Shown here one piece after another: positions 1 to 12,400 of a stretch of 64,000 nucleotides of DNA (positions within the stretch are counted from its first letter, which is position 1; each line of letters opens with the position of its first letter). The translations under genes and the position numbers were made by a program. Under the pieces are notes generated by a model. That model was not told where the DNA came from. It searched no databases and saw only the letters and a program-made list of their open reading frames with translations. The DNA is from Pseudopithomyces maydicus (lineage: Eukaryota > Ascomycota > Dothideomycetes > Pleosporales > Didymosphaeriaceae). The stretch covers positions 1,612,001 to 1,676,000 of the forward strand of contig JANTUC010000004.1 of NCBI GenBank assembly GCA_026873275.1, read 5' to 3'.

Positions 1-3000
1 TAGTTTAAAGAGAGAGCTAAAAGCTATCCTTAATTTATAAATAAATATTAGCCTACTAAGCTAAAAAATAATTATAAAGATAAAATTATTATCTATTAAA
101 AGAGTAGATCTCCCTAAATTAGGTTAAATAAGTATATAATAATAAATTATTTATACTACTTACGCGCTTAAATTATACCTAATTAATAATATAAGTATTT
201 AATACACGCTAGGAACTACTATCTATAATATTAATAAAAAAGGAATATTTTTATTATTAAGTAATTTCTTCTTATAAGCTAAAAATATCCAGTTTAACTA
301 TAGCTTTTAAATATAATATTAGAAGTATAATATTATTAAAATTTAACTTATAAAGGCGCAGGATTTTAAGAGAGACTTAAATTAAATAAGTAATATATTA
401 TTACTTTTAGATATTTTATAATTAAATATATAGATTGTAGAGTGTAATACCTATATATATAAAATATATATAATATAGTCCCTACGCATCCTAGATGTAT
501 TATAAAAATATAAAAATATTTTTAATAAAAAGGTAGTCTCTTTTTCTTTAAATTTTAAAGAGTTGGACTATACGATCCTAATTATAAAAGGTAAAAAACT
601 ATTTTATAATCTACTCTATAACCTCTCCGCATGTAAGCTTAGTATACTTTATAATTATTTAAAAAGTATATTTAATAAAGGCTAAATTAAATATAATACT
701 AGTTTTACTAGTGCCTCTATTTTATTTATCCTTAAAAAGAATAAAATTTTACGCTTTTATATAAATTATAAAGGGTTAAATTTAATAATTATTAAAAATC
801 GCTGCCTACTTCCCTAATTAAAGAAATTTTAAACTACTTATTAAATATACGCTACTATACTACTTTAAACCTTTATAATATTTATTATTAAATAAGGATT
901 CAAGTAAAAGATAAATAGAAAACTACCTTTTAAATTTATTATAGTTACTTTAAGTATCTAATTATATTCTTTAGCTTAACTAACGCCTCTATTAGCTTTT
1001 AAATATATATTAATAAGGTGCTAGTAAAATATCTAGATTATATTTATATAATTTACTTAGATACTATTTTTATTTATACTTATAATACTAATTTTGCGGT
1101 TTACTAGTATACTATATATATTATACTTTTCTCCTTATAAAAAGTAGAACTTTTTATAAACCTATTTAAATATATATTTATTTTAGGCGAAGTACACTTT
1201 TTAAATTTTATTATAAAAACTTAAGGAATCCGCACAGACTCTATATATATAAAAATAATTATAATTTAGTTATAGCTTACTAGTATAAAAGAGCTTTAAT
1301 TATTTTTAGGGTTTACTAATTTTTATAAGTAGTTTATAAAAAGCTATATAAAGATAATTTTATCTCTTATAAATATTTTAAAGAAGAACTAGGAATTTTA
1401 GTAAAAAGAATATTAAAAAGTATTTTAATTACTAAAAGAATACTTTTTATATATATTTATTTTATACTACTTTAACCCTATGCTGCCTATTTAAGTAAAA
1501 ATAAATACTTTTACTTTTATAATTATTAGGATACTATTATAGCTATTTAAAGATAAAAAATAGTACTTAGTAGTATTTATTTTAAGGAAGCTCTAGACTA
1601 TAGAACTTAATTATAAAATTTATAATTTAGAGTTCTTAGCTATTATATATAGCTTTAAATAATAATAGTATTATTTAAAAGGCATATAGTATACTATTTA
1701 AATACGAAATAATTATAATAACCTATATAGTATACGCAATATATAAAAGCTTAATTAATAATAAGTATATTAAGCTGTTTATCTAATAGCTTTTAATTTT
1801 AAGGTAGAATACTACTTAAGGAAAATAAATTTTATAAATAAACCCTTATAAAGAGTAAATTATATATAAGAGAATTTATTACTAACCCGCTTATTATTTA
1901 CCCTATAAAATAAAATTTTATTAAGGGATAAAGGAAGTAGAGTAAGAGGATTTATAAATAAATTAAGCTTATTAAATATATATAAGATATATATAGCTAA
2001 TATTTATAGAACTAAAATAATCCCTATTACTAGTATTATAGAATATATACTATATATACCTTACTCTTTAGTTAAAGTACTAGTTAGTAGTAAACCTATA
2101 ATAGTAAAATTTATTATTATTTTTAAGTTTTAGTAATTATAATAAGGGGATGCCTTTATACTATAATAAATTACTAATTTAAAAACTAGTAATAGCACCT
2201 AAAATTATAAAAAGGTATATATATAGTATCTTAATAAGAATAAAGTCCTAAAATATAATAGCAGAATCTATATTTTATAGAAACTAGTTATTAAGTAAGA
2301 AATTTTATTTTAGAATTATAATATATATATAGTAGGCTACTTTAGTATATATAAAATACTTAAGCTTATTAAATAGTTATATTATTAGCTAATACTAAGT
2401 TATAATATTTAAAATTATATAAGAATATATGCCATCTACTAAAAGAATAAGGTATTAAAGTATATAAAATATAGCTAGTTAGTACTATTACTTATTCTAA
2501 AAAATATTTTTAAAGAAGTCTTATTAGACTTTATAATAGAACTACCCCTAGTAGTTAATTATAGAAACTATGCCTTTAATATAATTTTTATAATTATTTA
2601 TTACTTTTTAAAGATAGCTATTTATATACTAGCTCTTAAAATATAAGATATAAAAATATTTATAAAATTCTACTTTAAAAATATAATTCTAAAATTTAGG
2701 GTATAAAAAGATATTATATTTAATAGAAGTATTATCTTTATATTAGTATTTTAGATAGAAATCTACTACTAACTATAGATAAAATATAAACTAAGTACTG
2801 CCTTTTATTTATAAATAAATAGGTAAATTAAGCGTTAGAATTAAACCCTAAAATAATACCTATAGATATTTATATTAGAGTAGTAAAATAATTAAGTATA
2901 ATTTTTACTAATTACTTAGTTTATATATAATAATTCTATATATAATAATATAAAGATAACTCCTTTCCTCACGGTCTATAATAAGTATTCTATACTTACT

Positions 3001-3600
3001 AAGCCTTTTAAGGATAGTAGGCTAAAGAGGGAGGTATCTATTATAATAAAAAAATAAAATATATATATAGTGTAAGAGAGGCTTTAAAAAATAACTTAAT
3101 AAAAATTTAAGTATATTAAAGTTGGCACTTTAATAAGAGGCATAAACTAAAGTTATTTTACTAAAAAGACTTAGTACTACTTAATATTAAGCACTTAAAT
3201 ATTAAAGAATCACTAAGTAAAAAGATATTTAGTAAATTTATTAGATCCTTTAGAGTTTAGGCTATAATTAAAATATAGACTTATTATCTCTTACTATTAA
3301 TTAATTATTAAATTTATAATATTTTTTATATATCCTTATTAAAATGCTAGAAACCTAAATAGGGCGAAGAGTATAATACCTAATTATTAAATATTACTCC
3401 TAAAGGCAAAAAAATATAAGAGGTAGAAAGGATTTTAGCTAAAAAGATAAAAAAATTAATTATAATATTTATTATACTAAAAAGATTATAATAAAATTTA
3501 GAACTTATAGACCCTAGAGGCGGATTTTAAAAATATAAATAAGTTAATTAATACTTTTAAAGAAGGTAAAGGATTTATATATATAAAAAAGCTAATAAGA
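1..3600 (+). mobile_element. Ty3/gypsy (chromovirus-like) pol relic, RIP-inactivated, 5' end outside window
   Basis: Translation on the + strand, ignoring many stops, gives the domain order of a gypsy polyprotein. At about 540-830 the RT N-terminus is seen (a relic of the LR-CVDYRGLN-T motif reads LRFYINYKGLNLI). At about 930-1,090 there is the FGLTNAPATFQ / YLDDILIYS region, now FSLTNASISF and IYLDTIFIYT. The RT end appears near 1,190 (EVHFLNFI), and RNase H near 1,570-1,660 (RKL-TIELNYKIYNLELLAI). Integrase runs about 2,300-3,010 (VGYFSIYKIL; TAFYLQINRQ for the usual STAFHPQTDGQTE). The C-terminus around 3,300-3,540 contains a chromodomain-like stretch. A purine-rich AAAAATTAGGGGC followed by TGATAG at 4,253 could be the polypurine tract and 3' LTR start, but no LTR partner is inside the window. 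Clearly non-functional. Confidence 0.85.
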
Positions 3601-3945
3601 GCATTATAAATATATAAAAGACGCACCTATTAAGCTAGACTTAGTTTTTATAATTATTATTTTATAAAATTTAAAAAAAACTATTAAAACTTTTTTAAAG
3701 GACTAGCGCTCCGCCTACGCTATACCTATTTTTAAATATTATATTACCTACTTAAAGAAAGATATCCACTACTAATAAGACTAAAAGAATAAATTAGAAA
3801 GGTATATTATTTATATTTATTATTAGGGTATAGCTAGTCTAGCGCTGCTTAGGCTTTTTAATAAATTATTTAAATTTTTTTATTTCTTACTTATATTCTC
3901 CTTTTTCTATTCCTACTAAACGCTATTTTTATTACTATTTTTATC

Positions 3946-3946
3946 C

Positions 3947-3977
<31 letters not shown>

Positions 3978-4056
3978 TGCTATTACTATTATTACTATTA
4001 CTATTACTATAGGCGCTATTTTTATTACTATTATTATTATTATTATTACCGCTATC

Positions 4057-4088
<32 letters not shown>
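3946..4088. repeat. (ATT/TTA)n microsatellite
   Basis: Long runs of TTA/ATT triplets interrupted by short CTGC, GGCGC and CCGC islands. It lies just downstream of the gypsy pol relic. The triplets contain no CpA, so RIP would not change them. Confidence 0.85.
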
Positions 4089-4089
<1 letters not shown>

Positions 4090-4252
4090 GGCGTTATTAG
4101 CTGCGAGATAATTAGCCTTAAAAAATTTTAGTATATATTATAGGTATAATATAAATATAAATATATAATAATAATTATAAGAGGTATAAGTACCTCTAAA
4201 GCTAAAATATAATAATACTACTTAACTAAGATTAAATTTAAAAATTAGGGGC

Positions 4253-5949
4253 TGATAGTTAGGACTTAGATAATTATATTTATAAAAGTACTAAAGTGTA
4301 TTATAATTTAGTAACAATTTATAAGCTTTATATTAAATTAGTACTAGACCTAAGTAAACTTTTTATTTATTTACTAAATTATTAAATTAATCCTATGTGC
4401 TATTAGACTCTAGACTATATTAATTATAGTATAATACTAAGTCTAAATTATATATAGGCGATTTAAGTACCTATTTATTTTAATTAATATTTATTACTAT
4501 TAATTAAAGCGCACAAAAAGCGTATATTTTATAATACTTATTAAAGTGCAACCGCCCCTATTACTATTAATATAATATTTATATTAATATTTATTAGTTT
4601 TTACGCAGTTTTTAATTAACTTAATTAAATTTTAGATATAATATATATATATTACTTATATAGTAATAGCAGTAGGCAACTTATTATTTTTTATTTAATA
4701 GAATAGGAATTTATTAATTAAAACTAACTTTTTAATATACTTTAGAAGAGAGTAGTAAACTATAATATTAAATTTTTAAATAGGGTTAAGTAAAGAGTGT
4801 GCGCTAAGAATACTACTAAAGAATATTATAAAAGAGTAGAGAGTATAAAATGTAATTAATAGAAACTAAAAATTTTTTTATTTTTTATAATATACTAAAA
4901 TCTCTTAATTATAGTAAAAGGAAGGCATAACTTAGGCTATATATTATTTATACCTATTATAATAATAATATATATATTAGACGCGTATTATACAGTTATA
5001 CCTTATATTAATACTTATTATTTTTAAGAAGTCTCGCCCTATTTTAGAGTATTTAGCTATTTACTGCTATTAAAGATTATAACTAAAAGGGGAGGTTTTA
5101 TAATAATAAGTAATAAATTTTTCTATATTATATATTATAAGATTATTATTATTATTAATAATTATTAAATTATATTAGGACTAGCTTACTTAGCGAAGAT
5201 TCTATATATATTATATATTTATTCCGCTCTATAAAGGGGATAAGTATTATTATTATCTATTAATTCTACCTACTATCCTCCCACTATTAATCCTAGTGTA
5301 AAGCAAGCTCTATTGCCTAAAACTAGACCTTACAGAGGCCCTTTATTTTATTAAAAACTAGTGTAGCTTTATAAGAGCCTTAATAAGTTTATAGATAATC
5401 TAGTATTTTTACTTAAATTATTTAAATAGGTAGCTAATTTAGCTAGCTAATTTAATATAATTTAATTTAAAAAGTATTTTAAAGATTTTATATTTTAATT
5501 AATATCTTTTATCCTTTAGAGGTACTTATAGCCTGACTTTTTAATAGTTAATATAACTTTTTAAGTATTTAGGCTTATTCTCTTTAAATTTTTATATAAT
5601 TATTATATTTTACATCCCTATTAGCCTTAAGAATAATTTTAAGATAATTTAATAATACTAGTACTACCTATAATTAAATGATTAATAAGACTTATAAATA
5701 ATTATATCAATTTACCTACTTTATATCTCTAGCTAAAATAACATTGCGGGTATACTAAGTATTTTAACTTATATATATAAGGTTATAGCTTAGAATACCC
5801 CTCCTCTACTCCTTTAATTCCTTTATAAAAGTATAAATAGCGTCTATATTATATATAAATAGGTTACTAAATATAAGCCTAAGTAATAATATATATAATA
5901 ATATATACTCTTTATCTTATTAATATAATTCTTAAAAGAAAAAGAAGCC
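4253..5949. other. Gene-free RIP-degraded DNA
   Basis: AT-rich throughout with no usable reading frame. The left end may be the 3' LTR of the upstream gypsy relic. I can recognise nothing else with confidence. Confidence 0.5.
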
Positions 5950-6500
5950 TTTCTTATACTTTTAAATTTAGTTTTACTCTATATAGGCCTCTATATATAT
6001 TATAAATTTAATATAATATTATATTACTTTTAGCTTAGGGTCCTAAAAAGTATTAAAATAGAATTTTTTTAAGAAGAGTTAGCTTATTACTATTTAAAAA
6101 ATATTTATCTTTTTTTAATAAGCTAGAATAGTCTTTTAGAGGCCCTCCTAATTATTCTTTTTAAACTCCTTTATAAACCTAATTATATGCTTTAGTTAAG
6201 CTTAATAGAAGTCTAGAAATTATAAAAGCTTATTAAAATTATTATATTAATAATAATTAATAATATAATTATAGTCCTTTAGGAACTCTATCGCGTTATT
6301 ACTATTAAAATATAATAAAAAGCCTAGTATATACAGCTGCAGTATATATCCTCTACCTATAAAGGGTACTTAATATTCTCTAGGATAAATTAATTTAGAG
6401 CCTAACTTATCCTTACTACTTTTAAATAGAATAAATAATTCTTAGCTGCTAGAGTTACTAAATAAATTATATTTAGTATATATAAATATAATAATAATAG
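5950..6500 (-). mobile_element. Probable second Ty3/gypsy RT-RNase H relic
   Basis: Read on the - strand from about 6,500 down to 5,950, the degraded translation gives RFIKEF followed by a segment ending LFLKKFYFNTF-DPKLK. This parallels the gypsy connection region FYRRFIKGFSK...AFEKLKE-F-TTP-L-HFDP between RT and RNase H. An upstream segment IIIIFIYTKYN may be the decayed YLDDILIYS box. Several frame changes are needed and stops are frequent, so the family call is tentative. The orientation is opposite to the gypsy relic at 1-3,600. No LTRs were delimited. Confidence 0.4.
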
Positions 6501-7121
6501 AATTATAGGCAATTATAATTAATAATAAAAGTATATAAATAGTAAGCTAGGTATAGTATAGTAATAATTTAATAAATAATAGGGAATTTATAATAGGGAG
6601 CTTTTATTATATAATTAAAAATTTTCTTAGCTCTAACCTTTTTAATTAATATTTAATTAATATATCTTCTTAATAATTATTAATTATATAATACTCTCTT
6701 AGTATGCCTTTACTCTTTTAGTAGTAACTATAGTATTTATATATAAATAAAACACTTCTTATATTAAATTTAAAGCTTCTTACTCTCTTTTTAAAATTAT
6801 TTTTATTTAATTATAATCTCTTATTATAGGGGCACCTAAAACTTTATTAAATATAATAATTTATTATATTACTATAATATTTTATATTCTATATAGGTGG
6901 CTTAATAGATAAATAAATATATAGAATTAAATTAATACCTACTAAATAACTCTTTTTTAATTTTTTTCTACTTACCGCACCCTTTTAATATAGTTATTAT
7001 TAAAATAGTGCTAAATATATATAAGGATTTTTAATTAAAATTCTATAAATATCTTTAATAGAGCGAGAAATCTAAAAATATTAGACGCCTATAGTAGTAG
7101 TAGTTAAAAAAGTTACTGTAT

Positions 7122-7344
7122 AGGTATAGTAGACTAATATAATATATATAATAAATTAAAACTATTTAATAAAAAGGCCTTATCATCGTCCTTATTTAAG
7201 TTATAAGGTATAAAGGTAAAATAATCCTCCTATTAAAGATCTCTTTTAATAGATATACTAACTAAAGCCTTACCTAATACTATATAATTAATTAATTAAA
7301 ATATCTATTTATGGGGAGACCACCTCCCCATAGTATAATACCTA
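7122..7344. repeat. Left copy of a ~220-bp direct repeat (LTR-like, older outer element)
   Basis: This stretch matches 18,035-18,256 in the same orientation, with differences mostly of the C/T and G/A kind plus small indels. Shared landmarks are AATATATATAATAAATTAAAACT, split here as two blocks around 7,140-7,160, the block ATAATCC followed by TATTAA, TATATAATTAATTAATT, and GGGAGACCACCTCCC. A hairpin with 8-bp arms (7,311-7,318 with 7,324-7,331) is included. The pair brackets the copia element plus about 1.4 kb and 1.6 kb of other degraded DNA, as expected if the copia element inserted into an older LTR element. Direct repeats from independent insertions are also possible. Confidence 0.65.
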
Positions 7345-8702
7345 GCATTTAATTTTATTAACTTATTATTAGCTGTTAAATTATTTTATAAAGTTAACTC
7401 TAAAATAGCTAGTCCCTTTAAATAATTACTAAAGTAGGTTAATATTACGCTCTAGGATTAGTTTCTAGATTTTATTATTAAAGATAACGCACTTATTAAA
7501 GTAGGTACTATATAATAGTAAGAAGTATAGGTATAAAAACTTAAGTTAGGTAGATTATAAAATAAAATTATAATACTTATTAGAGTAGAGCCTATTTTAT
7601 CTATTATTATTTTAAATTTCCTTTATTCTTTTAATAATCCTTTATCCTTTTCAAGTAGATTAATTTTAAGGTCTCCAAAAATTCCCCCTTAAGTACTCTA
7701 TAAATTCTATTTAATAGATTTACGGCTGCGTATAATAAATTATTTAAAAAAATTTAAGCGATTATCTTTTTATATAAAATAATATATAGTTTTATATAAA
7801 TATACTAAAGTGGCTTAGTCCGATAGACGGACTAAAGGAGAATAGAAGGAATATAAATTATTATATAATAAAATATATTACTAAATATCTATAAATTAGA
7901 TAGACTAAATAGCAGTATTTTTTATTTTTTAAACTTATAGGAGTTTCTTCTTTCTATTTATTAAAAGATTTATAACTTTTTTCGCAATCTTTTTAGCTTT
8001 AAAAGAAAATAATATAAAGCCTTTACTTAATTTAGACTATTTTAGACCCCCTTTAGGTGGCTAAGTACCCCCTTTAAATTACTAAGTACCTATTTTAGGC
8101 TATTTTATAGGCGTTTGCACCTATAAGCCCCTTTAGTATTATATAAAAACTCCTCTTTAGGTATCTTTTTTTTAGCTAGTTTAGTATATTCTTACCTAGC
8201 CTAAAATATACTATTTAGTCTTATTTAAGAGGTTTGCTCTATGCGATTATACTGTAATTTTATATATTTAACCCTTTAATAATAATATTTTAACTAATTA
8301 TATATTAATTATTAATATTTTTTAGTAATTTAAGGGCTCTTAGCATTTTTAACTATAACTTAATTTAAAATTTCTTTTATAAGGGGTTTTATATCTTTTT
8401 AGACTATACTTTAATCTTTTAAGTAGTTTTTAATATTTTATTAATAAACTATAAGATATATTTAACCTTTAATTACTTAATAGTAAAGTAGGACTTAAAA
8501 AATTAGAAATATAAATTATAATCCTTCTTTTAATAATTATAGTCCCTTTAGTCCTTTACTTAGTACTTTTATAATTATTTTTATATTAAAGGGTGTAAAG
8601 ATAATACTAATAATATTAAATACTTTAAAAAGGTTATTTTCTTATTATTAAAAAGAGCTCTAGTATCCCCCTATTAATATTTATTTAAGATAAAATTAAT
8701 AT
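7345..8702. other. Degraded DNA between outer repeat and copia LTR
   Basis: No coding capacity and no domain recognised. It contains a perfect inverted repeat at 7,815-7,835 (8-bp arms TTAGTCCG and CGGACTAA, 5-nt loop). If the two outer repeats are LTRs, this is one half of the internal part of the older element. Confidence 0.5.
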
Positions 8703-8892
8703 TGGAGGACAAACAAGCTAGATAATATAGATTTTAGAGATTAAGTGCGTGTGGAAAAGTTAATTAATTAATATATAAGAAAACCAGCTCTAAGAGCTAA
8801 ATATATAGTGCACTCTAAAATTATAGTTCTATTACTTTATAAGCTTATAAATTTTATTTATAAGCTTATTAAATAGATATTTATCTCTTATA
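8703..8892 (-). repeat. Copia LTR (3' LTR relative to element)
   Basis: 190 bp, beginning TGGAGGACAAACAAG on the + strand. It aligns without gaps to 16,258-16,447 over the part compared. In the first 15 bases all four differences are C/T or G/A transitions, as RIP predicts. The other copy ends CTTACA and this one CTTATA, which gives the TG...CA ends typical of LTRs. Confidence 0.85.
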
Positions 8893-9002
8893 ATATACCC
8901 CTAGCTTAATAAGTAGTTAGTAAACTACTTCTAAGCTCTTTAAGCTGCCTATAAAATTATTAAGACTTTAATAGAGCATTTATCTAATACTTTTATAAAA
9001 AA

Positions 9003-9440
9003 CTCTTATAAGCTACTCTAATTATAAAGTAAATTTTTAAATTATTTTAAAATTCTAAATATAGGGTCCTCAGCCGCTGCAGCTCTAGAGTAATTATATT
9101 TTTTAAAAAAGCTTTTATAAACTATTTAAAATATAAAGCTAATTCTTAAGCTATTTTAAAGTTTAAAAAGCAGGACCCTTAGTTACTATAACTCTAGAAT
9201 AACAGTACTTTTAAAAAAAGCTTTTATAAGCTATCTAAAATATAGAGTAAATTCTTAAGCTATTTTAAAGCTTAAAAAATAGAGTCTTTAACTATTACAG
9301 TTTTAGAGTAGTAGTACTTTTAAAGAAAGCTTTTATAAGCTATTTAAAGTATAGAATATATTTTTAAACTATTTTAAAGCTTAAAGTATAAAATCTTTAG
9401 CTACTATAGCTTTAGAGTAATAATATTTCTAATTTTTAGC
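9003..9440. repeat. Tandem repeat, about 4 units of ~109 bp, inside the copia element
   Basis: The block (A)GCTTTTATAAGCTA-TTAAA-TATA followed by TTCTTAAGCTATTTTAAAG, then GGACC/GTCTTTAG and TCTAGAGTA, recurs with starts near 9,003, 9,111, 9,221 and 9,330. Spacing is 108-110 bp. Copies have diverged mainly by transitions. It lies between the presumed pol end and the 3' LTR. Confidence 0.8.
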
Positions 9441-12400
9441 TTAATTTCTTCTATTTAAGCTTTTTAGTTATTTTAGCTATTAGTAAACTTTTAAGCTAGT
9501 TTTTATTAAGTTTTTAGTAAGAAAGCTGCTACGCTAGGTATATATATATATATTATTTTTTTACTAATTACTTAGCACTACGCGCCTAAGCCTATATATA
9601 CCTTTTACTTTATATATAAAATAGAGACCTTTTCTATTATTTTTATTCTTTATAACTTTCTTTATACTTTATTATCTATTTTTACTCTACTCTATTCTAC
9701 TTTACCTATTTTACTAGCTTTACTAACTCTATTTATTTTACTTATTTTACTAATTCTATTCTTTAACTATTTTACCTACTCTACCTATTTTAATAATAAA
9801 ATTATTTAGTCCTCTATTATAGTAGTATAACTATTATTATAGAGTAATAACCCTAAGCTTCCCTATTCTTTTAATTTAATTAGAGCTTTTATTAACTAAT
9901 TTATAAATTTATTAGACTTTTACTTTTATTAAAAATCTCTACTCCCCTACTAAGCGCGCTAAAAAAAATCCTATTTTTAGTTTATTTAAAAGAAGCCTAT
10001 TATTTATAAAAAACTAATTAAATAGTTTCTTATTAATAAGGAGCTTACTAATAATAAAAAGAATTATTTATTTATAAGTATTATACTCCTTTGCTAACCA
10101 CTCTATATACTTATAAATACTTAATTAAGAAGTCTCCTCTACTTACTATTTTATAATAATTTTATATTATTAAGTGTAAAGCCGTCCACTCCCTAAGCTC
10201 TAAAAATTTAAATAGATTTAAATATAAGTCTATCTTAGAGAGCTTTAATAATAATAATAAGTCTACTTTTAATTCTTTTAAAAATAAAGCATTTATTTAT
10301 TATACTTTTAATTATACTAAGCTTAGTAAATTTTCTTTTATTCTTCTTTACCTACTTTTTTAAACTAACTATTACTAAATACTAAGTATAAGGTTTCCTA
10401 TCTAGGCTATATAAAGTCTATACTTAAAGATAAGTTTAATAATAAGTACTAAAATTATAAAAATATTTTTAATAGACACTACTAGCGCTACTCTTTTAAT
10501 TACTTTTATATTTTTATATAAACATTCTTTAAGCTCTTTTCTTAATTTTTATTTATTTAAATTAGGCCTACTAGTTACTATTTTATTTATAACTACTTTT
10601 TATAACTTTATTAGAAGAAGAAATTTAATATAAGTTTTAAATTATAAGCTCTACTAATTATTATATTAATTAATTATAGGCTGTGGCGCTGAAGAAGGCT
10701 TAAATTATTATAAAAATAATATTAGCGCTATATAAGGATAAAGATACTAAAGAGGAATTTTTTAATAAGGCTTTAATTATTTTAATTATTAATAAGCGCT
10801 ATAAGCAGGCCTTTAAATTCTTTAAATAATTTATTAAATTATTATTTATTTAGTAACTATTCTATTCTCTTATATAATAATTTTATAACTTTATAATATT
10901 TAGGTTCCTTAATTTACTTCTTATTATACTCTATAATTAGTTCTTTAATACTTTTTAAGTTTAATAACTCTTTAAAGTGGTTAAACTGCTACTCTAATAG
11001 AGTTTTTATAAATATATTTATAGGTATATTACTTATTTTTAAATACTAAATTTTAAATAACCCTTTAGCATACTTCTAGTATAACTAAAGATTTTTAATA
11101 TTTATATAACGCAGTATAGTAGTAATTTACTTATTTTATCCTACTACTAGTCTAATTATTTACTTATTATTATAAAAGATTTTTTAAACGTTGCTTAAAT
11201 TAAGTATAAGCTTTATAAAGAATCTTTTAAGTGCTATAGCTTTTTTATTTATATACTTTAGCACTATAAGCTTTACTTTAATAATAAAAGTAATTATTAT
11301 TAGTTAGTAAGCAGTCTTCTATACTATAATACCCTTAAAAAGTATTATAATATAATTATAAGAAGATTATCTAGTTTCTAGATTATTTATAAAAGAAGTA
11401 TTTTTATAAATTATAAATTTTAAACTTATTATAGCTTTATACTAAATTACCTCCTAATAAGAATTATATAAAAATATTATTAGGTACTTTATAGTCTTAA
11501 AATACTCTTTACTTAAGTTAATTAAAAAGTAAAAGAGCTTAATAACTAAAAAAATAATATTAGATTATAGTATAATTACTATAAATAGTATAAATTTTAT
11601 ATATTTTTAGTACGCCTTAATCTCCTACTTCGTTATTTAATCTTTATATTTTAGAAGCTTAGTTAAAAGTAATAATATTTTTAGTAAGTATACTATTAAG
11701 TTTAAATTAAATTTCTTAGTTATCTTTTTAATATAAATATTATAAATAAAAGTAATTATTCTAGTCTTTTTATTCCTAATCACCTAAACTCCTAGAAATT
11801 ATTTTATAGGTCCTTTTTTTAAGCTTATATTTATTTTAAATTTATTTAATAAGCTTTATAGCTTCTTTCTACTAATCCTTATAGTAAAGAATTAGAATAT
11901 TATTTATATAAAAGAGTATAAAGATCCTTTAATCTTTATTAAAAAATATATAAGATTCTTTTTTAAAAGCGTAAAGATTAATTACTAGTAAAGTGCTTAA
12001 AAATTCCTTATATTATAAAAGAGGTAAATTCTTTAGCCTATAGAGAGCTCTTTTAAGCTTAATATAATATTTTAGCTTATAGTAGCTATTAGGTAATTTA
12101 TAAAGTATAAAATTATTTTTATTAATAAAGGCGTTTAGGAACGCGCCTACTATATTAAATTATAAAATTTTTAGGTTAAATTCTACTATAATTATAATTA
12201 TAGTTTAAAATATTTTATTATAAGCATTATAGCGTAGGTAGAAATAATTATATTAATTTACTATAAATCTCCTCTAACTATTATATAAGTTTTACACTTA
12301 GTAAAGTAGCTATTCTTATTATATTTATATATAAATACCCACTTTAGTGGGAGCAGGCATTTATTTATTAAATTATTTAAAATTTCTTTTTAAATTCCTA

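Noticed and set aside
3946..4088. Triplet array considered as a CRISPR-like or centromeric array
   Set aside because: Plain ATT microsatellite; the window is eukaryotic nuclear DNA and there are no spacers.
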